Assembly: GCA_020740775.1 (NCBI GenBank)
Contig: JAHEWK010000030.1
Coordinates: 1-64,000 of the forward strand
Length of the DNA: 64,000 nucleotides
Source: Ilyonectria destructans
Taxonomy: Eukaryota; Ascomycota; Sordariomycetes; Hypocreales; Nectriaceae
Direction of reading: 5' to 3'
The notes under the pieces were generated by a model. That model did not search any database. It was given only the letters and a program-made list of their open reading frames with translations, and was not told where the DNA came from. Below are positions 26,991-37,325 of the stretch, in pieces; the first letter of the stretch is position 1; each line of letters opens with the position of its first letter. The translations under genes were made by a program, and so were the position numbers.

Positions 26991-29900
26991 CTTACTGGGG
27001 GGTTGCGGGGATGGATCCGGGAGGGGAGACTATGCCGTCGTTATTGCAGCCTGACAGCTCTTGGTGTTGTGGATCATTATTGTGGATCGCTCTCTGGGTA
27101 CACACCAAAGCTGCAGGGCGCTTCACTCCTGGCGGGCCCGTGCTCCCCGGCCCCCTGGCGTAATGATCGGATGAGAGGCGTAAGAACAGTGGGCCGGTGT
27201 CAACATCCGTCTTCACTAGCGTGCTTGTCTCTTCGGGAATCCTCGACAGCCAATGGAGGCTGGGGGGCAACGAGAGCCGGGGAAACAAACCGGGGGTGGG
27301 GGGTCAGGGGTTGACGAATATCACAAACCGCACGCAGGCCATGAAAATCCAAAAAGAATTTCACTAGGCTCTCGCCCCTTCTCACTAGCCCACCCCAAGT
27401 AGTTTCACATGCACTAATTGTGGCACGGGACCGTTCCACAATCCTTCCTGTTTGTCACCGTACATGATCGCGTTTGCTGGCAGGCCATGTTATTATCCCC
27501 GTCACTGGTCTCGTCAGTACTGTGGTTCCAGGTCATTAATAGTCTAACCTCGCTTACTTCAACACTAGAGCCACCCACCGTCGCTGGCCTGGATGCCCGA
27601 GCTACCAGTAACAAGCACAAGAGATGGCAGAATTTCGCAGCGGGAACGGCGGCCGCGGCGTCCCAGGCAATTCTAGACAGCTATATCCGAACTGAGGAAG
27701 CTCTAAAAACGTCCGCGAGCGACGGTCAGTATAGTTTGTCCCCCGATATCTGCACATAGGGCTAGTAGTAATGAAGACATCAGGAGCTGCAACGGTTCTG
27801 CAGCCATAGAACTTCAACAAGGCCAAGCAGTTAATGCCGCATCTAGGCCGGTTTTCTACGGGCGTAGATCAGGCTAATATATCATCCCTGGAATCCACAT
27901 GACGGGAGGGACCGTCAACTTCAATTTCGGGCCGCAGAGCTAATAAGGAGGAAGGGGGGTATACAGGTGAGCTAAGATACTAGGATAACAATCGCTAGCT
28001 CTCGGTTCGGCTCGTCTATGTGGGGAGATGATCTGAAATCTGATGTCATAGATGCCTGCGCTAGCATAGCAAAGAGAACAGTTGTTGCCCTATCATGTTC
28101 AAAGGGCGCTGTATCTACGGTTGTCCATTTCAAAAGTTTTGTCCTAAGCTAGAGGCGCCACATCCCTTCATCCTTGTCAGTTACCTAAGGTACATACTGG
28201 ACAAGCCCGTATCCTGGAGGCATCCGCTACACCCCCTATCGCTTCAGGGGCAGTAAGTACTGGAGACTAAGGGTTAGTGATAGATGGTGTGCTATAATCT
28301 CTGGGCTTTTAGGGCTTATGGGAGGAGAAAAGTACTCTATGTATTTATCCTTGACTTGATTGGTTGCCTTGATATCGTTGCTTTTTCCTTGGACAAAACT
28401 TTTGAAATGGTCCTCCGTAAACGTTTCGAAATCGACAGGTGGAGGATAGAAAAACGGGCAGGTCCCGTTGCACGCGCACGGGCCTGGCGTGGACTGCTGT
28501 TCAATGTCCATTGAAGCATCGAACGGTGAAGCGGGACAGGAGATATCTTGAGGTTGAAAGGCGTTCCCGCGGCACTTGAGTACGTAGTAGTATCTGAACA
28601 CCCTGAACACCCTGAACACCTCACTAACTCGGGCTGCGCCGAAAATAATAGCGCTAAAAATGTTCATATGACAATTCGCACGATGATGTATCTGAATATC
28701 TCTTCCTCGATACAACCCAACAAGAGATAGGACATGTCCACTAACCCAGAAGAGGTGGTGCAAAGTGGTACCGCAGTTGCGCCACCACCGTTTGGTTACC
28801 CCGCAGTGGACTGCAGACCTGCACGTAGGGAACCGGCAATTTGAGGAAAATGTGGATCAGCGGTGCTAGAGCAAAGGCAATTAATTTAGCTAGACACTTG
28901 ACATTCAGCGGCGGCACTAGCCAACCAGTAGCTTGGGTCAACAACCTCTCACGAACCCCCGCCAGTCACCCAGGTACTTCATGTAGTGCTGAGTGTGCTC
29001 AAGTCAAATCCCCTGAATGTGACATCTCCGGCGTGTGCACTCGACGCATTGAGAAGGTAGAGTTGCCTACGTGGTGGTGCGCCTTCGCACTTCGTCTCAG
29101 TCGCCACTCGCGGCACATCAGCCTAGCCAACTTTGGTGGCTCGAATGCTCGAGTTCAGGGGTGGTGACCCTCTTTGCACAGAGTTTACTGGACGAGGTTT
29201 CTATTGAATTGGACAACAGTCACACAGTACACACACATATTCAAGGTCATCAAATGGTCACCTAAGCTATCCAACAGTTTCCAGTTTTTGAGCAATGGTA
29301 GGAGTGGCTATGCGGAAAACCGTTCGGTGGGGCAACTCAGGCCTGGAGGTACGGAGTACATCCAAGATGTAGTTACCGGGGCGCATGTCTCGGGGGTCGC
29401 GGCTTCATACTGGCACATACGAAGTAGGGGGTCGCGCGGAATATGCCGTAAGTAAGAGGAGGGGGGGCGGGAGGCAGAGAGTCCTCGTAGGAAGACTTGT
29501 GGCAAGACAACGTGTCACCGGACCAGGCCTGCTTTAGCATGAGCCAGTCTTGATGCGCTTTTGAACATCCTGAGCACGAGTCAACGCATCTTTGTTTTCT
29601 AGGCGATTGTGATGCTCATTTTCGAGTTCTGGTTTGGTCAGTCAGTTCTCCGGCAGGGTTACGTAGCAACGAGCCCTACATGCCAAGCGACTCGATCGTG
29701 GAGGCGGGAAATCCCCGCATTGGGTCACGGCTATACAACATAGATCTTTAGATCTATGAGAGTATTCTCGCGGTCCCATGCCCCAACCGCCGCAGGTTTT
29801 GAGCCCCCCGTCGATGAATGGCAATTTCCGTTCCGTTCCCCTGCTCCAGCCATCCATGTCGCGCGGCACATCACTCACGCCGATCCGATTCCTTGGTGAT

Positions 29901-30660
29901 AGCACGGACGGTGTCAACCACGATGGGACACTTCTACATAAGTAGGCATTGTCAGTGGACAACTAGTGTCTGCCTGTGGAGAGCCTTAGCCCAGCCATAC
30001 GGATACAATTGCCGACAATGACAAGGGCACATTGCATAGGACTCCTGTCTGATTGGACCTTTCACCCTGAACCCTCCCATGTCGCTGCGACCTGACACGG
30101 AAGTATCCGCAATCAGCGGCTGGGGACGTGCGCGCCACTACCGGATGTCCAAAGTCTCTCGACGTCCCCAACGTCTTGCCAGGGTGCGAACAGCGTTTAG
30201 CGCCAGTCTGAACATCTTCTAATCTGTGGCGTAGCAGGCTGGAAACCAGCTGACGAATCGAGTCTGGATGTTCAATACAGCAGGCGATCGGCATAGCTGA
30301 ATAAAAATAGCATTCATCAAGAATTTCATGATGACTGATGGAAATGTCTTCGAGTTGTCGGATTCGTCGAACGTCAAGTCCTCCACCTCCGGACATCTAG
30401 GCTTTCTCCTCATGTTGACTAGCTCGAGTGGCGACGCCATGGCTGGAAACTATTACAGTTTCCTGGACCAACATCCCCTAGAGGCAATAGCGTGAAGCAT
30501 CCCCTGGGCCATCACCAATCTCTGAATCCAATAGGCTTTTTGTTCTCGTAAACAATGAAGCGTCACTATTAATAGCTGCTGATGAACCGGGGTAAAACGG
30601 TAAGCTGAAGCTGACAGAACGACGAATGAAGTAGAAGACATATGTAGAGGTGGGCAGGAG
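26991..30660. other. Gene-poor 3.7-kb stretch
   Basis: No protein family recognised in either strand. A short microsatellite ccctgaacaccctgaacacc sits at about 28599-28619, and a near-perfect palindrome catagatct-tt-agatctatg near 29739. One weak minus-strand frame is listed separately (28236-28511). Remaining open frames are short and lack protein-like composition. Confidence 0.4.
28236..28511 (-). CDS. Hypothetical short protein, doubtful
   Basis: Open frame from an internal ATG (MDIEQQSTPGPCACNG) through CPFFYPPPVDFETF, about 91 codons. The frame extends upstream through the microsatellite, which argues against the longer version. No signal peptide at this start. No family recognised; listed because the FETFTEDHFKSF stretch looks protein-like. 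Confidence 0.2.
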   Translation of the reverse strand: MDIEQQSTPGPCACNGTCPFFYPPPVDFETFTEDHFKSFVQGKSNDIKATNQVKDKYIEYFSPPISPKSPEIIAHHLSLTLSLQYLLPLKR

Positions 30661-30666
30661 ATGGGC

Positions 30667-30673
30667 TATAAAT
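30667..30673 (+). promoter_or_regulatory. TATA box of secreted-protein gene
   Basis: TATAAAT 120 bp upstream of the ATG at 30793, with a C/A-rich region between, suitable for a 5' UTR of about 90 nt. Confidence 0.55.
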
Positions 30674-30792
30674 GATGGGACATCCATCCAACATGACCTC
30701 CATATGCTTTAACCCAGCGCATCTACAACAGCACCGAATCAGACTACAACGACAGATCACAACATCAAGTTCCGAGACCTCATAGAGACAAG

Positions 30793-31179
30793 ATGCACTT
30801 CTCCGCTATCCTCCCCGTCATCACCCTTATCCTTGGAACAACCAACGCCGTCGCCATCGACGAAAGCTTGGTCGAGCCACGCTCGCGTCAGTGTCCGAAC
30901 GGAGTTGGCATTGACCTGATCAAGCTCGTCGGAGTCGGCAGGCATGGGGGCGGCACCTTCATAGGAGTTGGCATCCCCACCTGTTGTTATGAGTTGCCGA
31001 GCAACGTTAAAACCTTCAATATCGACGAATCCGTTGGCCTGAATGGCTTCGAATGCACCGTCTTTCAGAATAAAAATTGCCAGGGAAGCGAGGTCATACT
31101 TGACAACACCGTCAAGAAGCTCTCCGAAAATAATCAGGACTTCAAAAGCTGGAGCTGCGTTTGCAAGACTTGCAAGTGA
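30793..31179 (+). CDS. Small secreted cysteine-rich protein (effector candidate)
   Basis: 128 aa, single exon. Signal peptide MHFSAILPVITLILGTTNAVA (cleavage near residue 20-22), then a short pro-like segment ending in the dibasic-type EPRSR (residues ~28-32). The mature part has eight cysteines (34, 64, 65, 88, 96, 122, 124, 127) with the pattern ECTVFQNKNCQGSEV..SWSC, which recalls fungal secreted beta/gamma-crystallin-like small proteins. Size, secretion signal, even cysteine number and isolation in repeat-rich DNA fit a candidate effector or antimicrobial-type protein; function is inference. TATA box at 30667. Confidence 0.85.
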   Translation: MHFSAILPVITLILGTTNAVAIDESLVEPRSRQCPNGVGIDLIKLVGVGRHGGGTFIGVGIPTCCYELPSNVKTFNIDESVGLNGFECTVFQNKNCQGSEVILDNTVKKLSENNQDFKSWSCVCKTCK

Positions 31180-32213
31180 AGGCATTGTATTTGGTTTGGG
31201 GTGGGAGTGGACGATGTAGGGGAAAGGGTGGATGAAGAACCACACTCATTAGGAATCTGTAGCTTCCTATCTTATCTTTTCGATGTTTCTAGGGTCACTC
31301 CTTATAATACAAAGCAAGACAAAATTGCTGAGCTTTAACTCGCCAAGAGGGCAGGATATCAGACATCCCATTGATCATTCGTCTCAAATTTTGAGTCTGG
31401 TTCGTGAGGAGCCCTATTTTCTACGAGTAGGCTGGCCCCGAGAGTCTTGACAAATCGTGGTATATCATGCACTGGTTTTTCCAAGAGCTAGATGAAACAG
31501 GCACCTCTTTAAACAAAACGAAAGACCTCTTGTTGAGAAATTTTTGGTTGATAGGTATGTTCATCAGTATCTTCTTTAAGATGCAAGACTTACCTTATCG
31601 ACGTGTACTTTCCCTGCCATAGACGCACCAGAGAAAGAAGGATAAACAGGAATGCCGCAAATCATGCTAACACCAGACTTATGTTTCAATCAGCAAACCA
31701 TGCATAATGCCGACAACAAACCCCTTTGAGCTCCATCTGAGGTGTTTAAGGGCGTTAGTTAAGCATACCGTCTCGAAAATGAACTCACTCAGCTACCTCA
31801 ACCCAAGCTCAGCCTACCTCAGCCTGAGCTCCGGGTTCCTCAGTCACAGCTTAGCACTAACTCAGCTCAAAGCTACCCGAACTAGGCTCTGGAATCGGAC
31901 ACGGACTCTGCTGTGCTTGAGTATCACCTCCAAATACTTTCTTTCGCATTTAGACGGCCTCCGTGCACACCAAGACGCGCACTCCGTGCAGCTTGCCGAC
32001 GCAGCTGAGCCAAGTCCATCTTCCGATGACGGTCCTTCACGGCACGATCCACGTCCGGGTCGAGAGATATTCAGGTACACCACACCAATCCACGACTATA
32101 TGAGTTTCGTGATACCGGAGGACCATTCCACTAGGTTTCATGACCGTTGTGAGGGAATTCGAGGCAGTGCCAGTTGCAACGTAGAGGCTTGCAAAATCGC
32201 GCTCAAAGATGGC
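31180..32213. other. Intergenic DNA, no gene seen
   Basis: Contains a low-complexity ctcagc/cctcag-rich stretch (31783-31870) that keeps a plus-strand frame open by composition. No family recognised. Confidence 0.45.
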
Positions 32214-33067
32214 CAGAGTGCGTAATCAACCAATTCAACTCAACTGGTACCTCCTCGCAGTTGGATTGACATCCGGTCATGTATGTTTCAGTTGGATTGA
32301 AGTTGGAGGAGGCTGCTCTCAGTTGGATTGCAGTTGGTTGTTTCGGACTAACGGATATCTCCGATCTTCACGTCTTAACGCCGATCCCACTCATCACTAC
32401 CTCGAGGGTAGGACAATACCCTCCCTGCTCTATGACCGCATACTCTGCGCCATCCCAATAGTGTGTCGATCAAGACGAGTTCGTAAAGGTGATAACATCT
32501 TTCCCGCGCTACTGAACGACCTCTCAGTCTCTGCTGACATTGTAGGGATGGACAGCAAGTCAGAGGCCATTGAGAGAGGTTCGGATACTCCATTTCGTGC
32601 TCCTTCCACCAAGAAAGAGGGCTGAATTGGTATTTGTCGTCGGCGGGGGTAAAAGCCTGGATATAACGTTCGTACTCATCAAGCGCTGGGCGCCGTTGCG
32701 AAGGATATCCTGCTCTGCCATCTGGATGCGCCCTTTTGTGTTTGCCGAGCGACTGTACCAGGAACGCATCATATCCAGAGAGCGCCCTTCGGCTGCTCAC
32801 TATCGACAGCATCGCTAAGCCAGGAACCACGCGAGTAGCATACTCCTCCTTCCATATCTTCTTGAGTCTTGTCGAGTAGTCTTCTTCCCACTGCGTCGCA
32901 TCCACATGTCCTTCCCAGTGGTATTGAAGCGCCGGCCACCGAAAGCAAGGGTGAAGGACTACAGCACCGATATACGCAACAGGCCAGAGCTTATCGTAAT
33001 ACTCGTTAAGCTTCATCCACGCAAGGTTGATATGGGTAGCAACCATATTAGCGCTGTCCTCTCCCAA
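32214..33067 (-). pseudogene. hAT transposase remnant (C-terminal part)
   Basis: Minus-strand reading shows HINLAWMKLNEYYDK, PVAYIGAVVLHP and DEYERYIQAFTPADDKYQFS, then after a one-base frame change near 32560 the hAT dimerisation core (DLLSIPTMSAETERSFSSAG, LDRHTIGMAQSMRS). The N-terminal half is missing. The left edge holds a hAT-like terminus CAGAGTGCGTAATC at 32214 and three copies of cagttggattg (32258, 32289, 32320), likely subterminal transposase-binding repeats. A matching right terminus was not found. Confidence 0.8.
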
Positions 33068-33080
33068 GCAGTGTGTCTAT

Positions 33081-33160
33081 CAACCAAGTAAAGCAAAATT
33101 AGACTATTTGCTTTGCTTGACTTGGTTTACTTCATGGGAGGTCCTTGCTTTACTTGGTTG
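33081..33160. repeat. Short stem-loop with 16-bp perfect arms
   Basis: caaccaagtaaagcaa at 33081-33096 and its exact reverse complement at 33145-33160. The loop repeats parts of the arm (ctttgcttgacttggtttac). Similar cttggttg/aaccaag words recur at 33874 and beside the Helitron end at 44978. Confidence 0.7.
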
Positions 33161-34503
33161 GTTGACATTGCTCGACTGACTAATGTCTAGTTATATATAT
33201 ATATTTCCCCCCCCTTCCTTTTTTCCCCCAACTTCACCCTGGCAGTAGATCTACGATAACATGCCGCTTCGAAGCAAGTGCTTCTGGCATTCAATCGCTG
33301 TCCGAACTGAGCGTCATGCCTGTAGACTGCTGAAGGCTGGGACTTGGAGTTAATGGCGCGCTTATGGGGCTGGCGATATGGAATGGATGGCACTGGCTTC
33401 CTATCGTAGCTGATATTGTCCCAGTCGATAGGGAAAGGGCATTGAGCGGCCTTCGGCATCTCTCTTTCATGAGAAAGCGTTGAAGGAGAAGGCCCATCAT
33501 TGGACACGTTGGCCGGGGTTTAGGCGGCGCTAGGAGTGCTCCACTGGGCGGCGGAATTGAGTGACTGAGAGGGTGCCCTAGGAGGGGGAGTCTTTCCAAG
33601 CCTTCCATGGGGCTGAAAGAATGGGTGCGAAGACATATTTTGCTCGGTGTTTGTGTGATTAGAATAATGGTTGATTGATTGATTGATGCTTTTCCGCCCC
33701 GTAGGCCCATGTTTGCCGCAAGTTTTTGCGGGCGAAGAACAGAAAGATAGCAGCCAATCAGGGTGTGCTGGCCTTGCCGTTCGCCCAATCAAAAGCAGGC
33801 GTTTTAGGAGACTTGCCTAATACGGCAACCTAGTCGAGTAACCTCAAGTAACTCCGAGTAAGCGAAAGGGCCTTGCTTTGCTTGGTTGAAGACCATCTTT
33901 ACTTTACAGGGGAAGGCGCACGTCCGCCGGGGGACGTTGGAAGTTGGAAGCTGGGCGTGGTGGGCAAGTTGGCGGCTCCCTTGCGCTGAGTAGCCTTTCG
34001 GCACGAAGCTTGCAACAAGAGCCTGTTTACTAGTGGGTTGCTGCACGTGTTGAGAAGAGGGCGCGGTTTTAAGTGGTCGGCTCTGAGTGGGTGGATGAAG
34101 AGACTTGGCCAATAGGGCGCGTGTGTGTGTTACCTTTATTTTGCGTAGCCAATAAGACGTACGCAGCAGGCTTTGAGGAGCAGGCACCATTTTGAATGGC
34201 ACGATTTGAAGAGCTTAATGCGGAACTAAGAGACCTAGCCAATAGGGCGAGGGTGAATAATTGAGACAGGGATCAGGGGGCTGAGACTAGCAGAGATCAA
34301 TCAGTCGCAATACTAAAGAGGGAAAATTGACAATTTGCGTATAAGAAGCTGGCATGCCAAGATGTCCTGGTGTTGAGATCATTGTACTTTATCACTCGCA
34401 CTGGTGTTGAAACCACACTCTTATTTCCCCCACATATCAATCTGTAAGTTTTCTAAACCCAATACAACAGCCCAAAATACCAACTATTATTATATTAGGC
34501 TAC
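33161..34503. other. Intergenic DNA left of the Helitron gene pair
   Basis: Open frames here are proline/serine-rich and short with no family match. Repeated ccaatagggcg/ccaat words occur (about 33757, 34109, 34148, 34238). The 5' boundary of the Helitron may lie here or between 36.0 and 37.3 kb; I could not locate it. Confidence 0.35.
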
Positions 34504-36015
34504 TTAAAGTCTCTTCGTGGGATGCGTCTTGTTCCTGCCACCTGGTTTGGTAGTTGATGACCTCATATTAGGACGAACGGAGGATCGGAGTGTGGCAGAT
34601 ATGTTAGGTGATCGAGAGTCCTCGTTTTCCTTCGGTTCACCTTCTTCATGGTTATCATTTTCATCAGAGTCTACGGACGTTAAAGGGGAGACCGGCGACC
34701 CTGCAATGATTGGAGATGTTGCGGTAGTTACAGTAGACCCCCTGAGTCTCTTGGGGGCGGGGTTCTTCGAACTTGACTGAGACGATGGAGATGCGGAGAT
34801 TGCGGGCCTTTTGTTCTGAGATGGTGTAACGGGTTGTTGGGATGGACCTCCCTGCGGCGATTGTGATGATTGTGACCGTGACTGTTGCGCCTGTGAAGAT
34901 TTCTTTGAGGGAGACTTGAACATAGACCTCGCTGCTGCGAATCCGCCAGCTTGGGATGGGCCAGGTTCGGTTTTAGAGGGGGAGACTGTGTTAGCGGCAG
35001 GTGCAGGTGGCGTGCTCTTGTCCGGAAACGTCCAAGAGTCGGGAACGACAATGAAAACATAGTCCTTCTCATCAACTGTAGGGGCAGCCACCATAAGGCT
35101 ATGGTCAAGCAGGCCAACAATCTTGCCGACGCAGTTGAAGGGAACACCTGGTACAAACTGTGTATCTTTCCTATCTGCCATCTTCTTGCAGAGGAGAGAG
35201 AATGGCAAAGCGCGAATAGGAAAGAGAATAAAAACTTGAAAGGGGTGGAAGCCTTTGAAAGGGCTCTTTGATGGCTGACCAGGAGTGATGTAGGTACAGC
35301 ACTGGATAAATGCACAGCATCTCAGCTGCGCATCATCCAACAGCGGGACAGAGTCCTTGATCAAGTGGGTGTGACCTGTCCCGAGAACCTGCCCCGTCAA
35401 AGAAACAACCGGTTGGATAAGTGGAAAGCCCTCACTATTGCAAAGAGTTCGTGGGTCAATGCTGATAGCTACATTAGTGGCAAGCGCGATATTCGAACTC
35501 GAGCTAAGGGGAAATGGTAAGTCTGCTTACGCTTGGTATCCAAAGTCGCGTATGAGAACAACTGGAACCTTGTACACATCGCCGTCACCATCTTCATCGC
35601 TGAAAACATCAGGCTCCCGTAGCACCCACTCCAGTGCGTAGGGGTGTACTTTGCCAGTGAAATGGAACCACTGATTCTCCCACTCCGATTCAACAATCTG
35701 CTGGTTATAGACAGAGAGGTTGAGACTAAAGTAGATCGGCAGTGGATCAGGGGATCGATACCCTTCAGGACGCAGCACAGAATATTCAGGCAGTGTCATA
35801 TAGGGAGGGGGTGGAAGAAAAACCCTGCCAAGAGCTTCAACATTGAGGCTCTTTATAAGTTGTTCATCTGATGTAGGAAACCGCGTCGGGGTATCCAGCT
35901 GACCAAAAAAGGACATGGTCATATCACTACCAAGGTTTTTCTGAGAGTCATAAGGCATGCGCGGAGGGGGATGACCGCTAAGAGTGGAATTTGAGGTAGA
36001 AGTTGATGAAGACAT
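34504..36015 (-). CDS. Helitron-linked hypothetical protein, two exons (480 aa)
   Basis: Exon 1 36015-35531, intron 35530-35462 (GTAAGC..CTATCAG, branch-like actaat), exon 2 35461-34504. It starts MSSSTSTSNSTLSGHPP. The N-terminal ~290 residues look globular (SEWENQWFHFTGKVHPYALE, VYKVPVVLIRDFGYQA, VVSLTGQVLGTGHTHLI), with beta-rich segments that could be OB-fold-like. The C-terminal ~190 are Ser/Pro/Gln/Lys-rich and disordered. No family recognised. Divergent from the Rep-helicase gene across 1.3 kb of tandem repeats. A single-strand-binding accessory role, as for RPA-like proteins of plant Helitrons, is speculation. Confidence 0.65.
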
Positions 36016-36249
36016 AATATATTGAACAAGCAAAGGTTTCGATAAAAAATGGGAGAGCGGTTAAGATTACGACTCTGCGAGAGAGAGAGAGAGAGCAATA
36101 GTAAGATAAGCCTGCAAGATTGGTATATAAATGTAGGGAACAAAGAAGAAATACATCTGATATTTGTAATCGATTAAATTATATAGTATATACAATGCGA
36201 AGATTGATACCACTTGGTAAAGATACTGTATTTCGTTTCGCAGACAGGA

Positions 36250-36535
36250 TGTAGCATCGCCGATCTCCATCCAACATTTTCAGCCAAGAACTCCTATCCC
36301 TGCCGGTGTGGATACTTGCACAATTGAATTGACCAATTAATGTAGATGGTGAACAGATTTGCTTTTTCCATGAGTACAAAGGATTGGCCAAAACGTCAGC
36401 ACATGTCGCCGATCGCAGTAAAGCACCTTGAGGTAAGAACGTTGATCCCTGCCAAGTGGATACTTGCACAGCGGAATTGATCAATCAACGTAGCTGTTGA
36501 ACAGAATTGCTTCTTCCACGATTACAAAGAATTGA
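36250..36535. repeat. Tandem duplication of about 150 bp, diverged
   Basis: tccctgccggtgtggatact.. at 36296 recurs as tccctgccaagtggatactt.. at 36447, followed in both by cttgcaca..gaattga and an acagaatt/ttgctt.. segment. Lies between the two divergent Helitron-region genes. Confidence 0.7.
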
Positions 36536-36659
36536 GTAAGATATTAATACATGAAAAGAAAGAAAAAAAACAAGTATGAGAGCTGGGCAGTATATGATAG
36601 GTAGATGAAATAACGTGGTGTGTATTATATCAATCACATAAGTGCCCATCGATGTTACC

Positions 36660-36995
36660 ATTACAAGGAAAGAGGGTGAAGGGATATTTTGATCTATTGG
36701 TATATCAATACTGCAGCGGCCATATGAATAAGAGGGTGGAGGAGTATGATGCCGTATTGGTCTACCGGTGTAATGGCATTCCGACTAGATATTGGGATGA
36801 ATAATCAAGCCTGATGTTATTAATGTTATAAGAATAAGAGGGTGGGGGAGTATGACGCTCTACTGGTATACCGGTGTGATGATGCTCCGAGTGGATGATG
36901 GAATGAATAATCAAGCCCGAAGTTAATCATCACAAAAGTAAGAGGGTGGTGGAATATGATGCTCCGAGTAGATGACGGGATGAATAATCAAATCC
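36660..36995. repeat. Degenerate minisatellite, unit about 105 bp
   Basis: aagagggtg words at about 36669, 36729, 36837 and 36942, each followed by gg(a/g)g(t)atatgatgc and gggatgaataatcaag.. in the longer units. About three imperfect copies just upstream of the Rep-helicase gene; Helitron2-type elements often carry such 5' tandem repeats. Confidence 0.7.
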
Positions 36996-37325
36996 GATAT
37001 TGGGATGAAATTGGAAGAGTAAAGAAGACCATGGTGGGATAGAGCTATCATTTATTGGTAGGTGGGTCAAGACGATGACGATAGACGATATTATCATATA
37101 GTTTGATAGGTATAATAGAGATAAAGATGACGTGGGAGTATCGGGATAGAATCGGATCAAGAGCAGAGTAGGACAGGTTGGTGTGGGAGAATCGAACTCT
37201 GCCCCAGAATGTACCGATCACAAAACAGCATTGTGAATGGCATCAACCTTTATTGTTCATATTTATAATGCTATTTGGCTTAATACACGTGATTACGCAC
37301 CCTAAGAATACACGACTATCTTGTA

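Noticed and set aside
27418..27759. 113-codon plus-strand open frame
   Set aside because: Begins with hydrophobic low-quality sequence, no family recognised, no splice or promoter support.
30757..31245. 162-codon minus-strand frame opposite the secreted protein
   Set aside because: Antisense to a gene with signal peptide and cysteine pattern; the minus frame has no recognisable features.
31707..32225. 172-codon plus-strand open frame
   Set aside because: Kept open by a ctcagc/cctcag-rich low-complexity tract and overlapping the hAT terminus; no domain or start context.
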